A DNA stretch of 64,000 nucleotides from Perkinsus marinus ATCC 50983 (lineage: Eukaryota; Perkinsozoa; Perkinsida; Perkinsidae). The notes below the pieces were generated by a model. The model was not told where the DNA came from and did no database searches. It saw nothing but the letters and a program-made list of their open reading frames with translations. Shown here one piece after another: positions 34,722-46,124 of the stretch (its first letter is position 1; each line of letters begins with the position of its first letter). A program made the position numbers and the translations under genes. Location: positions 1 to 64,000 of the forward strand of contig NW_003210538.1 in the NCBI RefSeq assembly GCF_000006405.1, read 5' to 3'.

Positions 34722-36492
34722 TCAAATCACTATGCATGAACAGATTCGATGAGATATCTGTGCCCTCTCAGATCCCGCGGTGGTGATAGTGGTAGTAGTT
34801 TCCAGTCTGGCACCATTTAGCGGCCTAATTCGACCATATGCTGTTTGGTAACGGGAAGACAGCAGATAGTAGAGCACGAGCAGGCTGATAGCGATGACGA
34901 CAAGAATGAATTCGATGTGCGGTAATAACAAGTTGTTGATGATGAAATTCTCCTATAGTAGCAGTAGGATACCCTACTTAGGTGAGCTCTCATGAGTATT
35001 GCATCTACAGTCCGGTTGGCACTCTCTATCGCCCTCGCACGCCTCTCCTTCCCTTTTCTGTGATACACACACCTTCCTCCAGTACGGGTCTTCACCATTG
35101 GTAGGGTCATCGGGGCAGTAATAGCCAACATGCGGGCAGTCCATATCGATCGTGCAAAGCTATCAAAGAGGACACTTCACGAACTCCTCGGTACCCCAAG
35201 CCTCACCGAAACGTCCTGGTCCACTGTACCTGAAGTTGATCCTAATCAGCATCTGAGATTTTCATGGTATCAGTACTCGAGGCACTGCCTCCAATATAGG
35301 AAGCAGGTTGGCATGTGGTGTTCACACACCGTTTCCGACCGCTGATGCAGTCCATATCAGTTCGGCAGGCCATCCCGACCTTCTTCCTATCCCGACACAC
35401 CCATACGGCGGCCCCTTGCCCTCCCGGCTGAGGGGTCGGCGGTGTGTCGTCCCACCAGGCAGCTACACACGAACCCTGACCAAACCTCTGCGGCATGCGT
35501 GGCTCCATTGTGGGTCTCACTTGCACTCTGTCGATAGCAGTGTAACCTGTACAGTTATAACAGGAGTTGGACGGATGGCAAGTTTGGTCCAAAGGGCAAT
35601 AGTTCTTGCTCAAGTCGCCCTTGCAGTTAGCCGGGCTCGGCTGGACACATCTGTCAAGGTAGCAGCAGTATGGGAAAACACGCACATGGTCAACCACATG
35701 TGTTGGTGACAACATGGGGGGATTCTTGCTGGTTTATGTATACTCCTACCCTAATTCGTATGTGAACTCCCATAACTACCAAGGGAAATTTCCGAGCTCG
35801 GCTGAGGATAGCGAACGTATATTCCAACACTGGGGCACAGAGACGCCTCGCTGAAGCGATGACTACTTATGTTCAACGTGATCAAGAGCAGTTTTCCATC
35901 CACACTCTGAACAGTCACCATCTGGCTTGCACGTTCGGTCCAACGAGCAAAACTCCTTCCCCCCATCTTCGTGACAGATCTCTCCCTAAACGTTATTATT
36001 CCCTTGCTCGACTATCGAGCCGATCCTTCAGAGAGTCTCCCCTCCAACAGAGGGTATGAGGGGTTAACGATCCCCACCTGCAGCTCGGGTGCCGCACAAG
36101 CATCAGCTATGGCTGGTGACACATCTTCCGTCAAGTCTCGGCACACCGAGAGGTTGAGGCCTTCGTAGACGCCCTACGTGTATCAGCAGGTCCTCATGAT
36201 AGTTCGATAACAACACACAGTTCACTTGGAGTCTCCTCCGACCTAGCATGGATTCACCCCGTGTGACTGCGCCCGGGGCGAGCAGGGTTTGGGCACGATA
36301 GAGTTGTGTTGGCAAACCTGCATTGCTAGCAGTATGGAAGTGTGAGCCTGTAGCTATACCCGAGAACTCTGTCTGAGTGAGATGGCCATCCGTATTATCA
36401 TCTAACGCGAGGAAGAGATGTGACAGAGTAAACGCACGGCCTAAGGGGTACTCCCCCTGCACCTTATACCTAATCAACGCCTTCACTAACAT
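34722..36492 (-). CDS. Single-pass membrane protein with repeated Cys-rich modules and an EF-hand-like loop
   Basis: The minus-strand exon chain begins near 36492 with an EF-hand-like loop (LDDNTDGHLTQTEF) and VYEGLNLSVCRDLTED. Two related Cys-rich modules follow, KEFCSLDRTCKPDGDC with CGWKTALDHV, and KNYCPLDQTCHPSNSC with CTGYTAIDRV. Then come VWVCRDRKKVGMACRTDMDC and WRKVCVSQKREGEACEGD, a second repeated pair. A single membrane span (IEFILVVIAISLLVLYYLL) and a short tail rich in Thr end at TGA 34722. This fits a type I membrane protein with a disulfide-rich ectodomain, perhaps an adhesin or receptor. The intron 35651-35866 between the first two modules is largely made of a dispersed repeat. 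The signal-peptide exon was not found, so the 5' end is open. Confidence 0.6.
35674..35834. repeat. Dispersed repeat family, copy 1 (inside an intron)
   Basis: This is one of three copies in the window (also 48677-48852 and 57358-57527). It shares ACATG-T-GGTGACAA, CTTCTACC-like and CCGAGCTCAGCTGAG-like blocks and a closing TATATTCCAACAC. It occupies most of the 216-nt intron 35651-35866 of the Cys-rich membrane gene and lies antisense to that gene. Confidence 0.8.
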
Positions 36493-36891
36493 CTGTCCGG
36501 TTCAACCATTGAAGCTATAGTACAGACTCATATAAAACTTCGGTCAAGTGAAATAATATAATAACTCTGATATTCCTGATGGAGTTTCACCCGTGATACG
36601 AAGGACGCTACTGAAAGTCATATCTCGCAATTCAATTGTCGGAAAACCATTTTCTCGCCGGTGGCCGAAACATATACGTCCTATACCTTACCTGGAGTAT
36701 CGCACCACGCCACTTTCGATAGGCGAAACTCCATTATGAAGTTATTTGTAATATACAATCGAAGGCTATGACGGGTCGGTCATTTCCTAACAAGCTCACC
36801 CTTCAGAGACCCTCTGGAACTCCTCATAAGATATCGGGAAAATTCTGTGACTCGGTTGGATCTAAAGACACAGTCTTAATCATCGTTGGCC
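36493..36891. other. Intergenic between two Cys-rich genes
   Basis: No gene is recognised. It holds the inverted-repeat element at 36579-36735 and perhaps an unlocated signal-peptide exon of the gene ending at 34722. Confidence 0.5.
36579..36735. mobile_element. Small inverted-repeat (MITE-like) element
   Basis: The ends ATGGAGTTTCACC (36579-36591) and its inverse GGCGAAACTCCAT (36722-36734) match at 12 of 13 positions, giving an element of about 156 bp with no coding capacity. The left 24 bases recur at 10684 with two mismatches. The size and terminal inverted repeats suggest a MITE; target-site duplication is not clear. Confidence 0.6.
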
Positions 36892-37611
36892 CTAACAACT
36901 GGCCACCTCAGTCTCGTTCAGCTCAAGTTCACTTTCAGTTGCTACCCTCTCCAGCTGACTGTACATCTCTACCACTGTCTCGCCGCGAGTGAATTCCGAC
37001 TTGGGGATTGCCGGGTTGAAGGGGGCGACCTCGGTCCACTTGGGAATTTGTCTGATGGGCCACCGGTGAGGGCACTATTATCAATATGCTCTACTTAGGC
37101 GCCGGAGCCACTAGGCACCCTTTACCACCGAGATCCCAAATACATCGTGGCTCAGGGCAAAGGGTCGGATGAGGGTAGGTTTCGCATGGGCGATAACACA
37201 CCCCTTGGCCCGAGCCACACACACTCGAGACGCCACACTGTTCACCGTAACTGTGGCGTCAACTGGCAAGCTGATAACGCGGTTGTTGGGCACCCACCCG
37301 ACTTCTATCATGAAGGGAGGGGCCTCGCAAGTGCACACGGTGGGGTCGGTACCACTACACTGGGTACACGTACTATCAGAGGTAGGGCAAGGTCTGCAAT
37401 AGGATACGAATGGCTAAACGTGATGCTCATCAGATTCCCACTTCTCCATGAGATAAGATGACGGTAGGTGTTCCTTGCAGTACTCCGACTTCTGCGACAA
37501 GCATGAATTACGCTCGCACTGGTTGGGCAGGAACTGTGCTATCGCCAAGAATGGCAGCACTCCGATCCCTGAAGAGGTATTTGGTCGCCGAATGGAGCTC
37601 TGCCACCTCAC
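36892..37611 (-). CDS. Secreted Cys-rich protein of unknown function
   Basis: Three or more minus-strand exons join in phase. The first visible exon has a hydrophobic run (GIGVLPFLAIAQF) then QCERNSCLSQKSEYC, which may be the end of a signal peptide. The next has CRPCPTSDSTCTQC, CTCEAPPFMIEVGW, RVCVARAKGCVIAHAKP and SHDVFGISV. The last reads CPHRWPIRQIPKWTEVAPFN and an acidic end before TAG at 36892. No family is recognised. It is the third Cys-rich gene of the cluster, all on the same strand. The 5' end is unresolved and could extend to about 37715. Confidence 0.5.
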
Positions 37612-37889
37612 CCGGGTTCGAGGAAAGCAATATGCATTTTAAGACGCGCCGTTGTAACATATTACAAATGAGAACAGTTGAGGTATCAGGAGATTCACAA
37701 CAGGCTTTCTCATGACGCTATATGGATCAGGTTGATAACAAAGGTTGAATAATTAACATCGAAATCCAACCAGTATCAAGTTCGACGACTACCGACAATC
37801 AGAACCCTGTGACCATCTCCATCAACGCGACATGACAAGTGTCTTCACAGCAAATTGAATGATCTCTGCACGCGTAAGCATGGATACAA

Positions 37890-40470
37890 CTAGGAGTAGG
37901 AAGTGACATAGCTACTAGTCACTGACAATGTAGGGACTCTCTCACTCTCACTACTGGTCACTAGTACTGAAGGTGACCGAGAACGGCTTCCACCCGAGGA
38001 GGTAACACTAACGCTAGCACTACGACTAGAGTACCCTGATGAGTCCGTTACTGATACACTGCTCGAGTGACTGATCGACGCACTAGAAGCAACAGTAACC
38101 GAGCCTCTACCATAACTCTGTCTCGAAGAATAAGACCCCCCGCTGTATGTCACAGATCTCCTCGTAGGGCTCGAATAGCTCCCACTGGAAACCTTCGAGC
38201 CTGTTCGAGAGCTCCTCCGCGATGCATCTCCTCCGGACGACACTGTAGCCGAGCCGGCAGTATAGCTCTGCTCCGAATAGGTTCCCATGGCAGTATTGGT
38301 CCTAGACGTACTACTATCGTACGTGTACCGGGATACACTACCTCTACTACCACTCTGCGTCTCCGGCAGACTCGATCGGCTCACCGAAGACATCGTTGCT
38401 TTCCTTATCATGATAATCGGAGGCTCCTCAACCACTTTGGAAACCCTCTGGCTCGAGAGTCGACGCCCAACACCAACCGACGTACTAACTTTACTCGTAT
38501 TCACTTCACCCTTATGGGACTCCGAAACCATAGAGGCCCTTCGAGATCCTCTCACCAAGGGCCAGGCGGCGAGCACTTCCCCTACCTCCTCCGTGGAGAG
38601 CACTCGAATGGCTCCCACCCGACCCAGTACATCTAATACGAGTCTCGGACTTTTAGGCATTTTACTGCCCAACTCCTGACGGAGCGCTTCATGACCATTA
38701 ACATAGATCGACAACACCCCAGTGGTCCTCTCTACCACTACTGTCACCGAATCTTCAATTTTCAGTTCCCTGGCCCAATCCTTTTTGAATACTTTGTCGG
38801 GCCCAACCCACCTGCCAGCCACCGCGACACTGACCAGATCATATCCCACTATAGCAGCCTCCGGTGTGTCTATGGCAGCATTCACTTCCCTTGTGGTCCT
38901 ACCGCAAACACCAAAGCCCGGGCCCATCGTTTCCGCGGCATCCGCGAGTTTATCAGCTGGCAACAGTCCAGCTATCTCGCATTTCCACACAAGCCTGTCC
39001 CCATCCACGTACGGCTTCACCTCGCTGACAGCCCAAGACTGAGCACCATCTCCGCTCAGTTCTACACTACGTAGCACATAACCGTCGAACCTCGCCTTTT
39101 TACCATGTAACAGTGGATCCCACAGGGCCCGGTCTAGCGAGACCACCTGAGCATCTCCTTCCGTTTCCAAGTTCCTAGCCGCCGAGGCTGCCGATAGTGA
39201 CCCAGGGGACTCTGGGGCCTCACCATCCAGCTTTAGCCCACGCCGAGCTTCCAGAAGAGAGCTGCTCATGTCCTGTGAAGTGTGTCGTTCTAATTCCCTT
39301 GTGGGTACCCCAGGCTGGCCCGGTAGGACACTAACAACATAGCTACCCGCCGGTTCACTCTTCTTAGTAGCATTGAGTATAGTCTCCCGCCACTTCGCCA
39401 TGAACGCCGACTCTTGCTTCGCTCCAGTATCCTTCTTCCGCTCAAGAGGCTCCATCACTTTCAGCACTGCATCAGACACTTTCCTCATTGGCTTGATAGT
39501 GCTATTACGAGACACCGACACTACCTCCTCACTGCCCTTCCTCTTCGACTCTGTAGGGGCGGCTGGGCCTCGACCACTCTTAGCCTTCCGTGTGGACTCC
39601 CGAACGACTTTACGAGACACCACCGCTGGCCTTCCCCGTACCGCCACTTCAGAGACTGGCTCTTCTTCCACCTTCACCACAGGTCTTGAAAGTATCTTCT
39701 GCGATGCCGTTACTGCTGCTTTCATTACACCAATCGGTCTCGCTTGTGCAACGACTCGCTCAGGAGATAAGGACCGTGCCATAGTAGGGCTACTACCACT
39801 TTTCCCTGGACTCCCTATGTTACCCGTAGGGGAATAGGCCCTACTGGACACTGGTGAGGCCCACTCCCTCTGTACCTCTCCAGGGTTCCGTACGTCCATT
39901 CGAGCGGCCGTGAAGACCTTACTCGAGAGAGAGCCCGGCCGATGCAACTTCGACTTTGGGTCCTCGAGAGCCGTGGCGAGACGCCGTACCATCTCAGTGC
40001 TACTTCCTGCGTTGGTCGGTCGGATCTCCATAGACATGACTATCTCGCCAGCCCTGTTCTGGTATCTAAAACCCATTTGCATACCACTACAGTGAATGCG
40101 CTGTTCCCGTACTTGGTGATGTAGAATGCCTCCATCGGGACTTGACCGGCCATCGACAAGTGGCCCAAAACGAAGTCCTGGACTCTGAAAAAGGAACAAA
40201 ATGACTGCTCATAGTCAAGTCCCTCCCCCACTTCTCCCGAGTGACGCTCTTCTCAAATATAGATCGTATAGTGAACACCACCACGGCATGTGAGCCCGAC
40301 CGAGGCAATGCTGACTGTGGCCGTGATGGAGTCGGGGAGGGGGAGCGGCGTCTAGGGGGCGACGGAGAAGTGTGGTTGGGCGGGGTCATCCACCTAGCAC
40401 CAGGACGATCCCTCAAGAGGGAGCTCAACAGGGGCCTTACCGTTTCTGAGGCTGGCCTGCTGGCCGCCAT
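37890..40470 (-). CDS. SPRY-like domain protein with long Ser-rich C-terminal tail
   Basis: A nearly intronless gene. Exon 1 starts MAASRPASETVRPLLSSLL (ATG 40470) and is Pro/Ser-rich. A short second exon has VQDFVLGHLSMAGQVP and FYITKYGNSAFTVV, followed by a 26-nt intron (40059-40084) and a long final exon. The middle of the long exon is basic and Ser-rich with many SP and SR pairs. About residues 410-590 resemble a SPRY/concanavalin-like fold (FDGYVLRSVELSGDGAQSW, GFGVCGRTTREVN, TGVLSIYVNGHEALRQEL). The last 200 residues are almost all Ser, Arg, Tyr, Thr and Val repeats (SSSVSVTDSSGYSSRS). The tail may be phosphorylated or structural. Function unknown. The gene is divergent from the poly(A) polymerase at 40757. 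Confidence 0.65.
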
Positions 40471-40756
40471 GGTGGCCTATTAGTCGGGGACGTGGCCCGC
40501 CTCGGGGACGGAGTAAAGCTAACAGCACGAAAGTCTCTACGTCGTCCCCTCAACCCCTCCCCCTCTACTACTTGAAAACGTTCTTGCCTGCTACCGGCAT
40601 GCTCCGTCCACGGACGTTGGTGGCCATCTAAGTGACAACTACAGACTTACCGTTGAATCTCTTACCCTCACAGCGTCTACAATATCTTGCTCTCTTGCTT
40701 TCACTTACATTTCCTTTATTTTGCGATCCGTGGTGCAACTTCTTTTTTCCTTGGTG
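40471..40756. promoter_or_regulatory. Divergent promoter region
   Basis: These 286 bp separate the start codons of the SPRY-like gene (minus) and the poly(A) polymerase gene (plus), so both promoters must lie here. No clear TATA box is seen; the half nearer the plus gene is T- and C-rich. Confidence 0.6.
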
Positions 40757-42613
40757 ATGTCAAGCCATGACGACACTGTAGCGCCCTACGAGTCCACAGG
40801 TGCCTCCAATGAGGCATACGAGACGTTCATAGAGCAGTTCATAACTCCAGAGGAGGAAAAGATGAACAGGGAAAGGGTAGTACTGCAGGGGGGAGGGGGC
40901 AATGGTCGCATGGACATTGACAACCTCCTTGGAATCTTTCCAACTTGACAAGAGTTGCTTTAGGCAGGGAAGAACAAGTCCATGCGGGACCTTCTAAGGA
41001 GACCAAGAGTGAAGAAGACTTCCACAGAGGATGGTACCATCGGCAAGGAGGGCGACAACTTTATGGGCATTTCCACTTCCTCTACCGCCGTCCCCGAGGC
41101 CTTCGAGGGCATCGTTGCTAGCTCGAGACCAGCTCCGGCCATGTCAAAGGCCCCGCCCTGGTGGCGCGAGGGTGGCTACGACCCCAACCTACCTATGCAC
41201 CTCATGCTTCACGAGGAGCTCGTGGACTACACCAAGTGGGTGGTCCTCAACGACGATGAAGTGAAGGCAAGGGAGGAGTTCGTAGCGAGGATCAATGGGG
41301 TCTGCAAGGATCTCTGGCCACAATGCGAGCTCAGGGTCTTCGGCAGTTTCCTTTCTGGTCTGAGCCTCCCTAGTGGGGACATCGATCTTTCCCTCCAGAA
41401 TGTGCCTGTTGGTGCAGTAGAGGCCGTCCGAATGCTCTCCGATAAGCTCCTCAGTCAGGGCCAGCTGAAGGAGTTGGAGCTACGCGAGACCGCTCGAGTG
41501 CCTATTGTCAAACTCGTGGACGTGCTACCTCCACACGTCGAAGTCGACGTCTCCGTACAAGACAACTCCACAGGAGAACCGGATTCCTCTGATACGACCA
41601 AATTTGTAATACGAGAGGGAGTGGAGAAGTACCCGGCCTTTAAGCCCTTGATGATATTTCTCAAGACCTACCTCGCCTCAAGGAAACTCAACCTTACCTT
41701 CACTGGAGGAGTCGGCAGCTACTTGGCCGCCTGCTTGGTCATCGCCTTCTTACAGCAACATCCGACCTCGTTCGGCTACTCTCACACAGCTGAGGGGGGC
41801 GAGAGCCTCGGGCACCTCCTAGTGGACATGTTACAGTGGCTCGGCCGTGACTTACGTTGCGACATGTATGGCCTTTCGGTCACTAACGGTGGGCGAATGT
41901 TCAGTAAGGCGGAGCGACGCTTTGACGTAGTGAGCAAGAGAAACCATAGTAACGATATCATCTGCATGGAGAGCCCTCTGGAGCCTTCCTCTGATATTGG
42001 CAATAAGTGCTTCCAGTGGAGGACCGTACGAGCGTCCCTATTCCATGCCTCGATGACCCTATGCGACTACGTCCACCACTGGGACCAGAACCGGGGTCGT
42101 AGTCTTATACAGCCACTGGTGATGGGCAGAGGCTCGGCCGAAGTGGAGGCGATATTCGAGCGGTACCACGGTGAGGGCCGAGACGAGGAGATATCGGGGG
42201 ACAAGCCTATGTCTAAGCCGATGAAGCTGGCGATGGACCGGACCACTTCCACCACTATTGAGAAGGAGATAGAGCAGATTCAACACTTTACTCCGGCGGC
42301 CACTGGTAGTCCCTCCTCTCGAGGTAGGGTCAATAAGTCGGCCCACCCGCTGCGAGCGGTCCCGACAGCACCACCGCGAGAACAGACGTCGGTCCACGTA
42401 CCTAGGCCGTTGGAACCGGCTGGTCGTACGCAGTATAGGTATCAGCGTAGTGCGCCCTACGATAAGTATCAATACCACTCCACGGCCAATTCTCGGAATG
42501 ATGACGGGCAGCCATCAGGGCCTATTAGGGATGGACGGGCGCGTAATACTTTCGACTTAACGCAGCGAAGAGGAGGGCCACCTCCTGCTCCCCCAGGAAG
42601 GCTGTGGGGATGA
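40757..42613 (+). CDS. Non-canonical poly(A) polymerase / terminal nucleotidyltransferase of the Trf4/PAPD5 type
   Basis: Two exons: a short one from ATG 40757 (MSSHDDTVAPYESTGASNE) and a long one from about 40964, joined across an intron ending TTTAGGCAG. The nucleotidyltransferase core is GSFLSGLSLPSGDIDLSL with two metal-binding Asp, and the third Asp is in HVEVDVSVQD. The central domain follows with PLMIFLKTYLASRKLN, TGGVGSYLAACLVIAFLQQH, GHLLVDMLQWLGRDLRCDMY and ECFQWRT-like NKCFQWRTVRASLFHAS, as in Trf4/5, PAPD5 and PAPD7. These enzymes add short A or U tails to nuclear RNAs, often in the TRAMP complex, to promote decay or processing. The C-terminal 130 residues are disordered and Arg/Pro-rich. 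No RNA-recognition motif is seen, as expected for this class. Confidence 0.9.
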
Positions 42614-42750
42614 GAGGGCCGAGGAGCCGTTGCCGTACATTGTAGTCTATTACTGATGATATCATTGAATATAAACTCTTCACTCTACTCTGAGTTCGTC
42701 AATCTCTATAGGGCTCACGATAGCACAGTATCATCCTTAGTACGAATACA

Positions 42751-44812
42751 ATGGAACCTGACAGCAACTCTCCAGCTCAAGTCGGCCCTGGGGCCGACCG
42801 CGATTGCATCAAAGTGGCAGTAAGGCTGCGGCCCTTGCTAGAGGACGAGATCGCGAAAGGTAACCTCTTATGGTGATATTTGCAAGCGATTCGTGACCTT
42901 GTTCGTCTCAGGTGTGACTCCAGCGTCGTGGCATACCTCAGGCCAGTCCATATCTCTGCCTATGGTAGAGTGGCGGAGGGCATCACAACGCAACAGTGTG
43001 CGAACACCAGAGGCCAACCCCACACCTCCTTGCTCTGTAAGGAAACATGAGAGGAACACGAAATATCAAGTTGAAGCTGACCACGTCTTCACCAATGAGT
43101 CCACCGAGCAGGTCTATGCGGCCGTTTTCAAGGACACTGTATCGAATCTTAAAAGTGGCCTCAACGGGGCTCTGTTGGCCTATGGACAGACAGGCTCAGG
43201 AAAAACCTACTCCATGTTTGGCTCCCGTATAAACGGCCGAAGAACTCGAGGGATCCTTCACTTTGCAGCTGATGACATATTCGCGTTCATTGAGGCCGAT
43301 CCCAGCAGAGAATACCTCGTGAGGATGTCCTATTTGGAGGTCTACAATGAGAGAGTAAATGACCTACTGCGGCCCTTTTCTCCGGACAGTCGCAACTTGC
43401 CGGTTCGGGAGGACACCAAGGGGTCGCCTGGGGAGTTCTACGTCGAAGGTCTCAAGGAGAAGATAGTCCGTAGCAGCGCTGAGATCATCTCTGCTTTGGA
43501 GAGGGCGGAGGATCGACGTCGAGCGGTGGCAAGCTCTCAGTTCAACGAGATCTCTAGCCGCAGTCACGGTATGTGCTTTATCAAAGTGGAGAGTAGCAAG
43601 GGCGCTAGCGGCGCCGAGGAGGAGGTGGTGGAGGAGGAACTCACTCGAGTAGGCGTCTTGTGTTTGGTGGACCTGGCGGGTAGTGAGAGGAGCGATGACA
43701 TCACCAACAGACTGGAGACCTGTAGTATCAACAAGAGCCTCTTCTTCTTGAGGGAGACCATCAATAAGCTCTCCTCATGGAGCCTCGAGAAGGCAACGGT
43801 CCCCACCTCGCCGGCCCCTCACATCTCCTGGAGGGACAGCAGACTAACTCAATTACTGGTGCCGTTCCTTTCTCCCTCGGCAGGGGCGAGATCAGCGATA
43901 CTCGTTACGTTGCATCCTGGCTCCCAGAGGTCGGTCATAGAGCACTCAGTGTCTTCCCTACGCTTCGCCACTAGAGCGGCCACTGTGGCAGTATCAGCCG
44001 AGCCAATGGTGCATTATGTCTCGGCAGAACACAGCATGATCGCTAAGCAACGGGAAATGATAAACGTGTTGCGAGCTCAGATAGAGCAGTTGAGATCAGC
44101 ATCTCCTGATAAGAAGACTGAGAGTCCTTCGAGTGGCGTCAACTACGTGTCTGATAGTCGCGACTTGGACAATATCGTCCTGAGGCTCCACCAAGCCGCT
44201 AGCAATCTCAAGCGCCGTCAGGGGGCACTGGTGGGCACGGCAGAGCATCTCCTGGAAAGGATGGACCAGGAGGGAGACGATACCCAGGAGGAAGAGTTCT
44301 CACATGACGAGGGGTCACCTTGTGTCGTGTGCAACACACGCCGGAGGCTGCTGACTGTGGTTCGCCGAAAGTCCCAGCAGAGCGCTCCTAGGAGGGGACC
44401 GCGAGGCCCACTGAGGGGGGACGATGTCAGTCAGCTACTCTCGGATATAGACTTCCAGGATCGCCGCCAGAACGACAGTCCTAGCGAGACCACAGCAGAC
44501 GTCTCGGATGACTCGGGCGTGGCCACTGCAGTTTCTGAGACCAGCCCCCACACGCCAGAGCGTGTCGCGGTCAACAGTAGAGTCGAGGTGACGATCCTGA
44601 GACAACAGTTGAGGCAGGCGAAGAACGAGGCCGCTGAGGCCAAGAAGGAAATCCAGCGGCTCCAAGACCAAGCAAATGCGGAAGCACTATTGATGGAGAG
44701 CTCGTCTCTGGCAGCACCGCAATCGTCTCCACGTGAGTACTTTACCAACTACGGCGCGATCCGTATGCCAGTGATGCGGCTCGGTGGGATGCTGCCTACG
44801 AATTCCCCATGA
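42751..44812 (+). CDS. Kinesin with N-terminal motor domain
   Basis: Two exons, with ATG at 42751 (MEPDSNSPAQVGPGADRDC) then IKVAVRLRPLLEDEI, an intron to about 42910, and a long second exon. Motor motifs are the P-loop GQTGSGKTYSMFG, switch I in FNEISSRSH, switch II in LVDLAGSER, and INKSLFFLRETINKLS where most kinesins have LNKSLxALGxVI. VFTNESTEQVYAAVF and SYLEVYNERVNDLL are also typical. The motor is followed by a neck-like helix (EHSMIAKQREMINVLRAQIE), a region with CVVCNTRRR and a late coiled coil (EVTILRQQLRQAKNEAAEAK). It moves along microtubules. The order and the EVYNERVNDLL segment would fit kinesin-7 or a related N-kinesin; the subfamily is not certain. It starts 137 bp after the polymerase stop. 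Confidence 0.9.
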
Positions 44813-45074
44813 CCTTAGCGCTAATGTGCTCATTTGTTGTTGAACTAGAAGGGATCGCGTTGGGCGGTGGATACGTGGGTCGCTGGAAGGGCGTGTTGGT
44901 GTCTATTTGGCATTTTGTCCGTTGTCATGCTATCACCCCGAAGTCTCGCCAGGGAGATTTATACAAGGCAGATGCAAGGGAGTGGTCTTCTAGGTTCTTG
45001 TAGAGATCTCACTCAACCGCAGCCTACAGTAGTTCAGAAAAAGACAGAGAGTCCCGCGCCCCTTCCAAGGTGAG

Positions 45075-46016
45075 ATGAGCAACAGATCGTCATCGTGTGG
45101 GCACGTGTTCATTGCGATCAGATATGAAGACGACCAGCCAGCGGGGCTAACCAAGCGGCGAGCAGACTGTGATGGGATGTCGAGTATCATGGACCACACT
45201 GTCGCCCAAGAGGCATCTCCAATTGTGTCGGTACCATCACCCTTCAAGAAATTCATGCCGTCTGAACATGAACCTCCTCGAAGAGGGAAGAGCCATGTTG
45301 GTCCCGACAGCGCTCGGGTGGAATTTGAGAAAATGAAGAAGCTGACGAAGCCTGTGAGGGTGTCAGTGAAGGACGTGACTAATATCGGCGAGGATCGCGG
45401 CACTTCCACGAGGCCTTCCCGGAAGATGATGTTTCGGCCCCACGAATCGCCTGTAACACAGCTGGGCTTGTCGCCTAGAGGGAGTCGTCTACGTGGTGAG
45501 GAAGCTCTCAGTATCGCTGGTCGGGCGAGAGCGTCACAAATCATCAACCCGAGTGACTCAAGAATCGTCCTCAGCCTTCGAACGCCAGTGGGAGGGCCCG
45601 AGGCTTGGGCCAATGCTCAGAAGATACGAACATCTCGAGTCTTCGACAATGATACGGACGAGGCTGAGTTGATTGCCAAGGTTGGTAAGCGGACTTCTGC
45701 CAACTACACCAACGGCGTTCTGGGGAGCAGTCGAGCTATGGCTAGCGCTCTCGGTGGCATACGAGACAGAGATAGCATCTCAGTGCAGCGAATGCCCTCC
45801 CCTGAACGAAAGACAGGCAAGCGTATCGTCCGAGCGCCTCTTGGCCTTGGACAGGTCAGAGTGGTTCAACCGATCGTGCCGTTGCGGCGTAGGGAGTTCC
45901 CGAACCGCAGTTGGAGCTCTAGTAATCCACGCGTTATCGGGGGTGCTCCCAAACGAGAATCCTGGACTTGGTCCATGAAGCCTCCTTCTCCTCCTAGACC
46001 TATATCGAGTAATTAA
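45075..46016 (+). CDS. Basic, probably disordered protein of unknown function
   Basis: An uninterrupted 313-codon frame starts MSNRSSSCGHVFIAIRYED and is rich in Arg, Ser and Pro throughout (PSPFKKFMPSEHEPPRRG, RPSRKMMFRPHESPVTQLG, PLGLGQVRVVQPIVPLRRRE). It contains SP and RSP sites typical of phosphorylated, intrinsically disordered proteins. No domain was recognised. It lies 262 bp downstream of the kinesin on the same strand. Length and codon usage support a real gene. Confidence 0.6.
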   Translation: MSNRSSSCGHVFIAIRYEDDQPAGLTKRRADCDGMSSIMDHTVAQEASPIVSVPSPFKKFMPSEHEPPRRGKSHVGPDSARVEFEKMKKLTKPVRVSVKDVTNIGEDRGTSTRPSRKMMFRPHESPVTQLGLSPRGSRLRGEEALSIAGRARASQIINPSDSRIVLSLRTPVGGPEAWANAQKIRTSRVFDNDTDEAELIAKVGKRTSANYTNGVLGSSRAMASALGGIRDRDSISVQRMPSPERKTGKRIVRAPLGLGQVRVVQPIVPLRRREFPNRSWSSSNPRVIGGAPKRESWTWSMKPPSPPRPISSN

Positions 46017-46124
46017 GACTATCGCCTTCATCACTATTTCCCATTGTATGTGCTACCCTGATGTGTTGTTCGAGATCGTTGACTCGTGTTCGATATGAGG
46101 GGTCAACACAATACTGACACTAAG

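Noticed and set aside
38067-39837. Several long open frames on plus
   Set aside because: They mirror the low-complexity, strongly biased coding sequence of the SPRY-like gene on minus.
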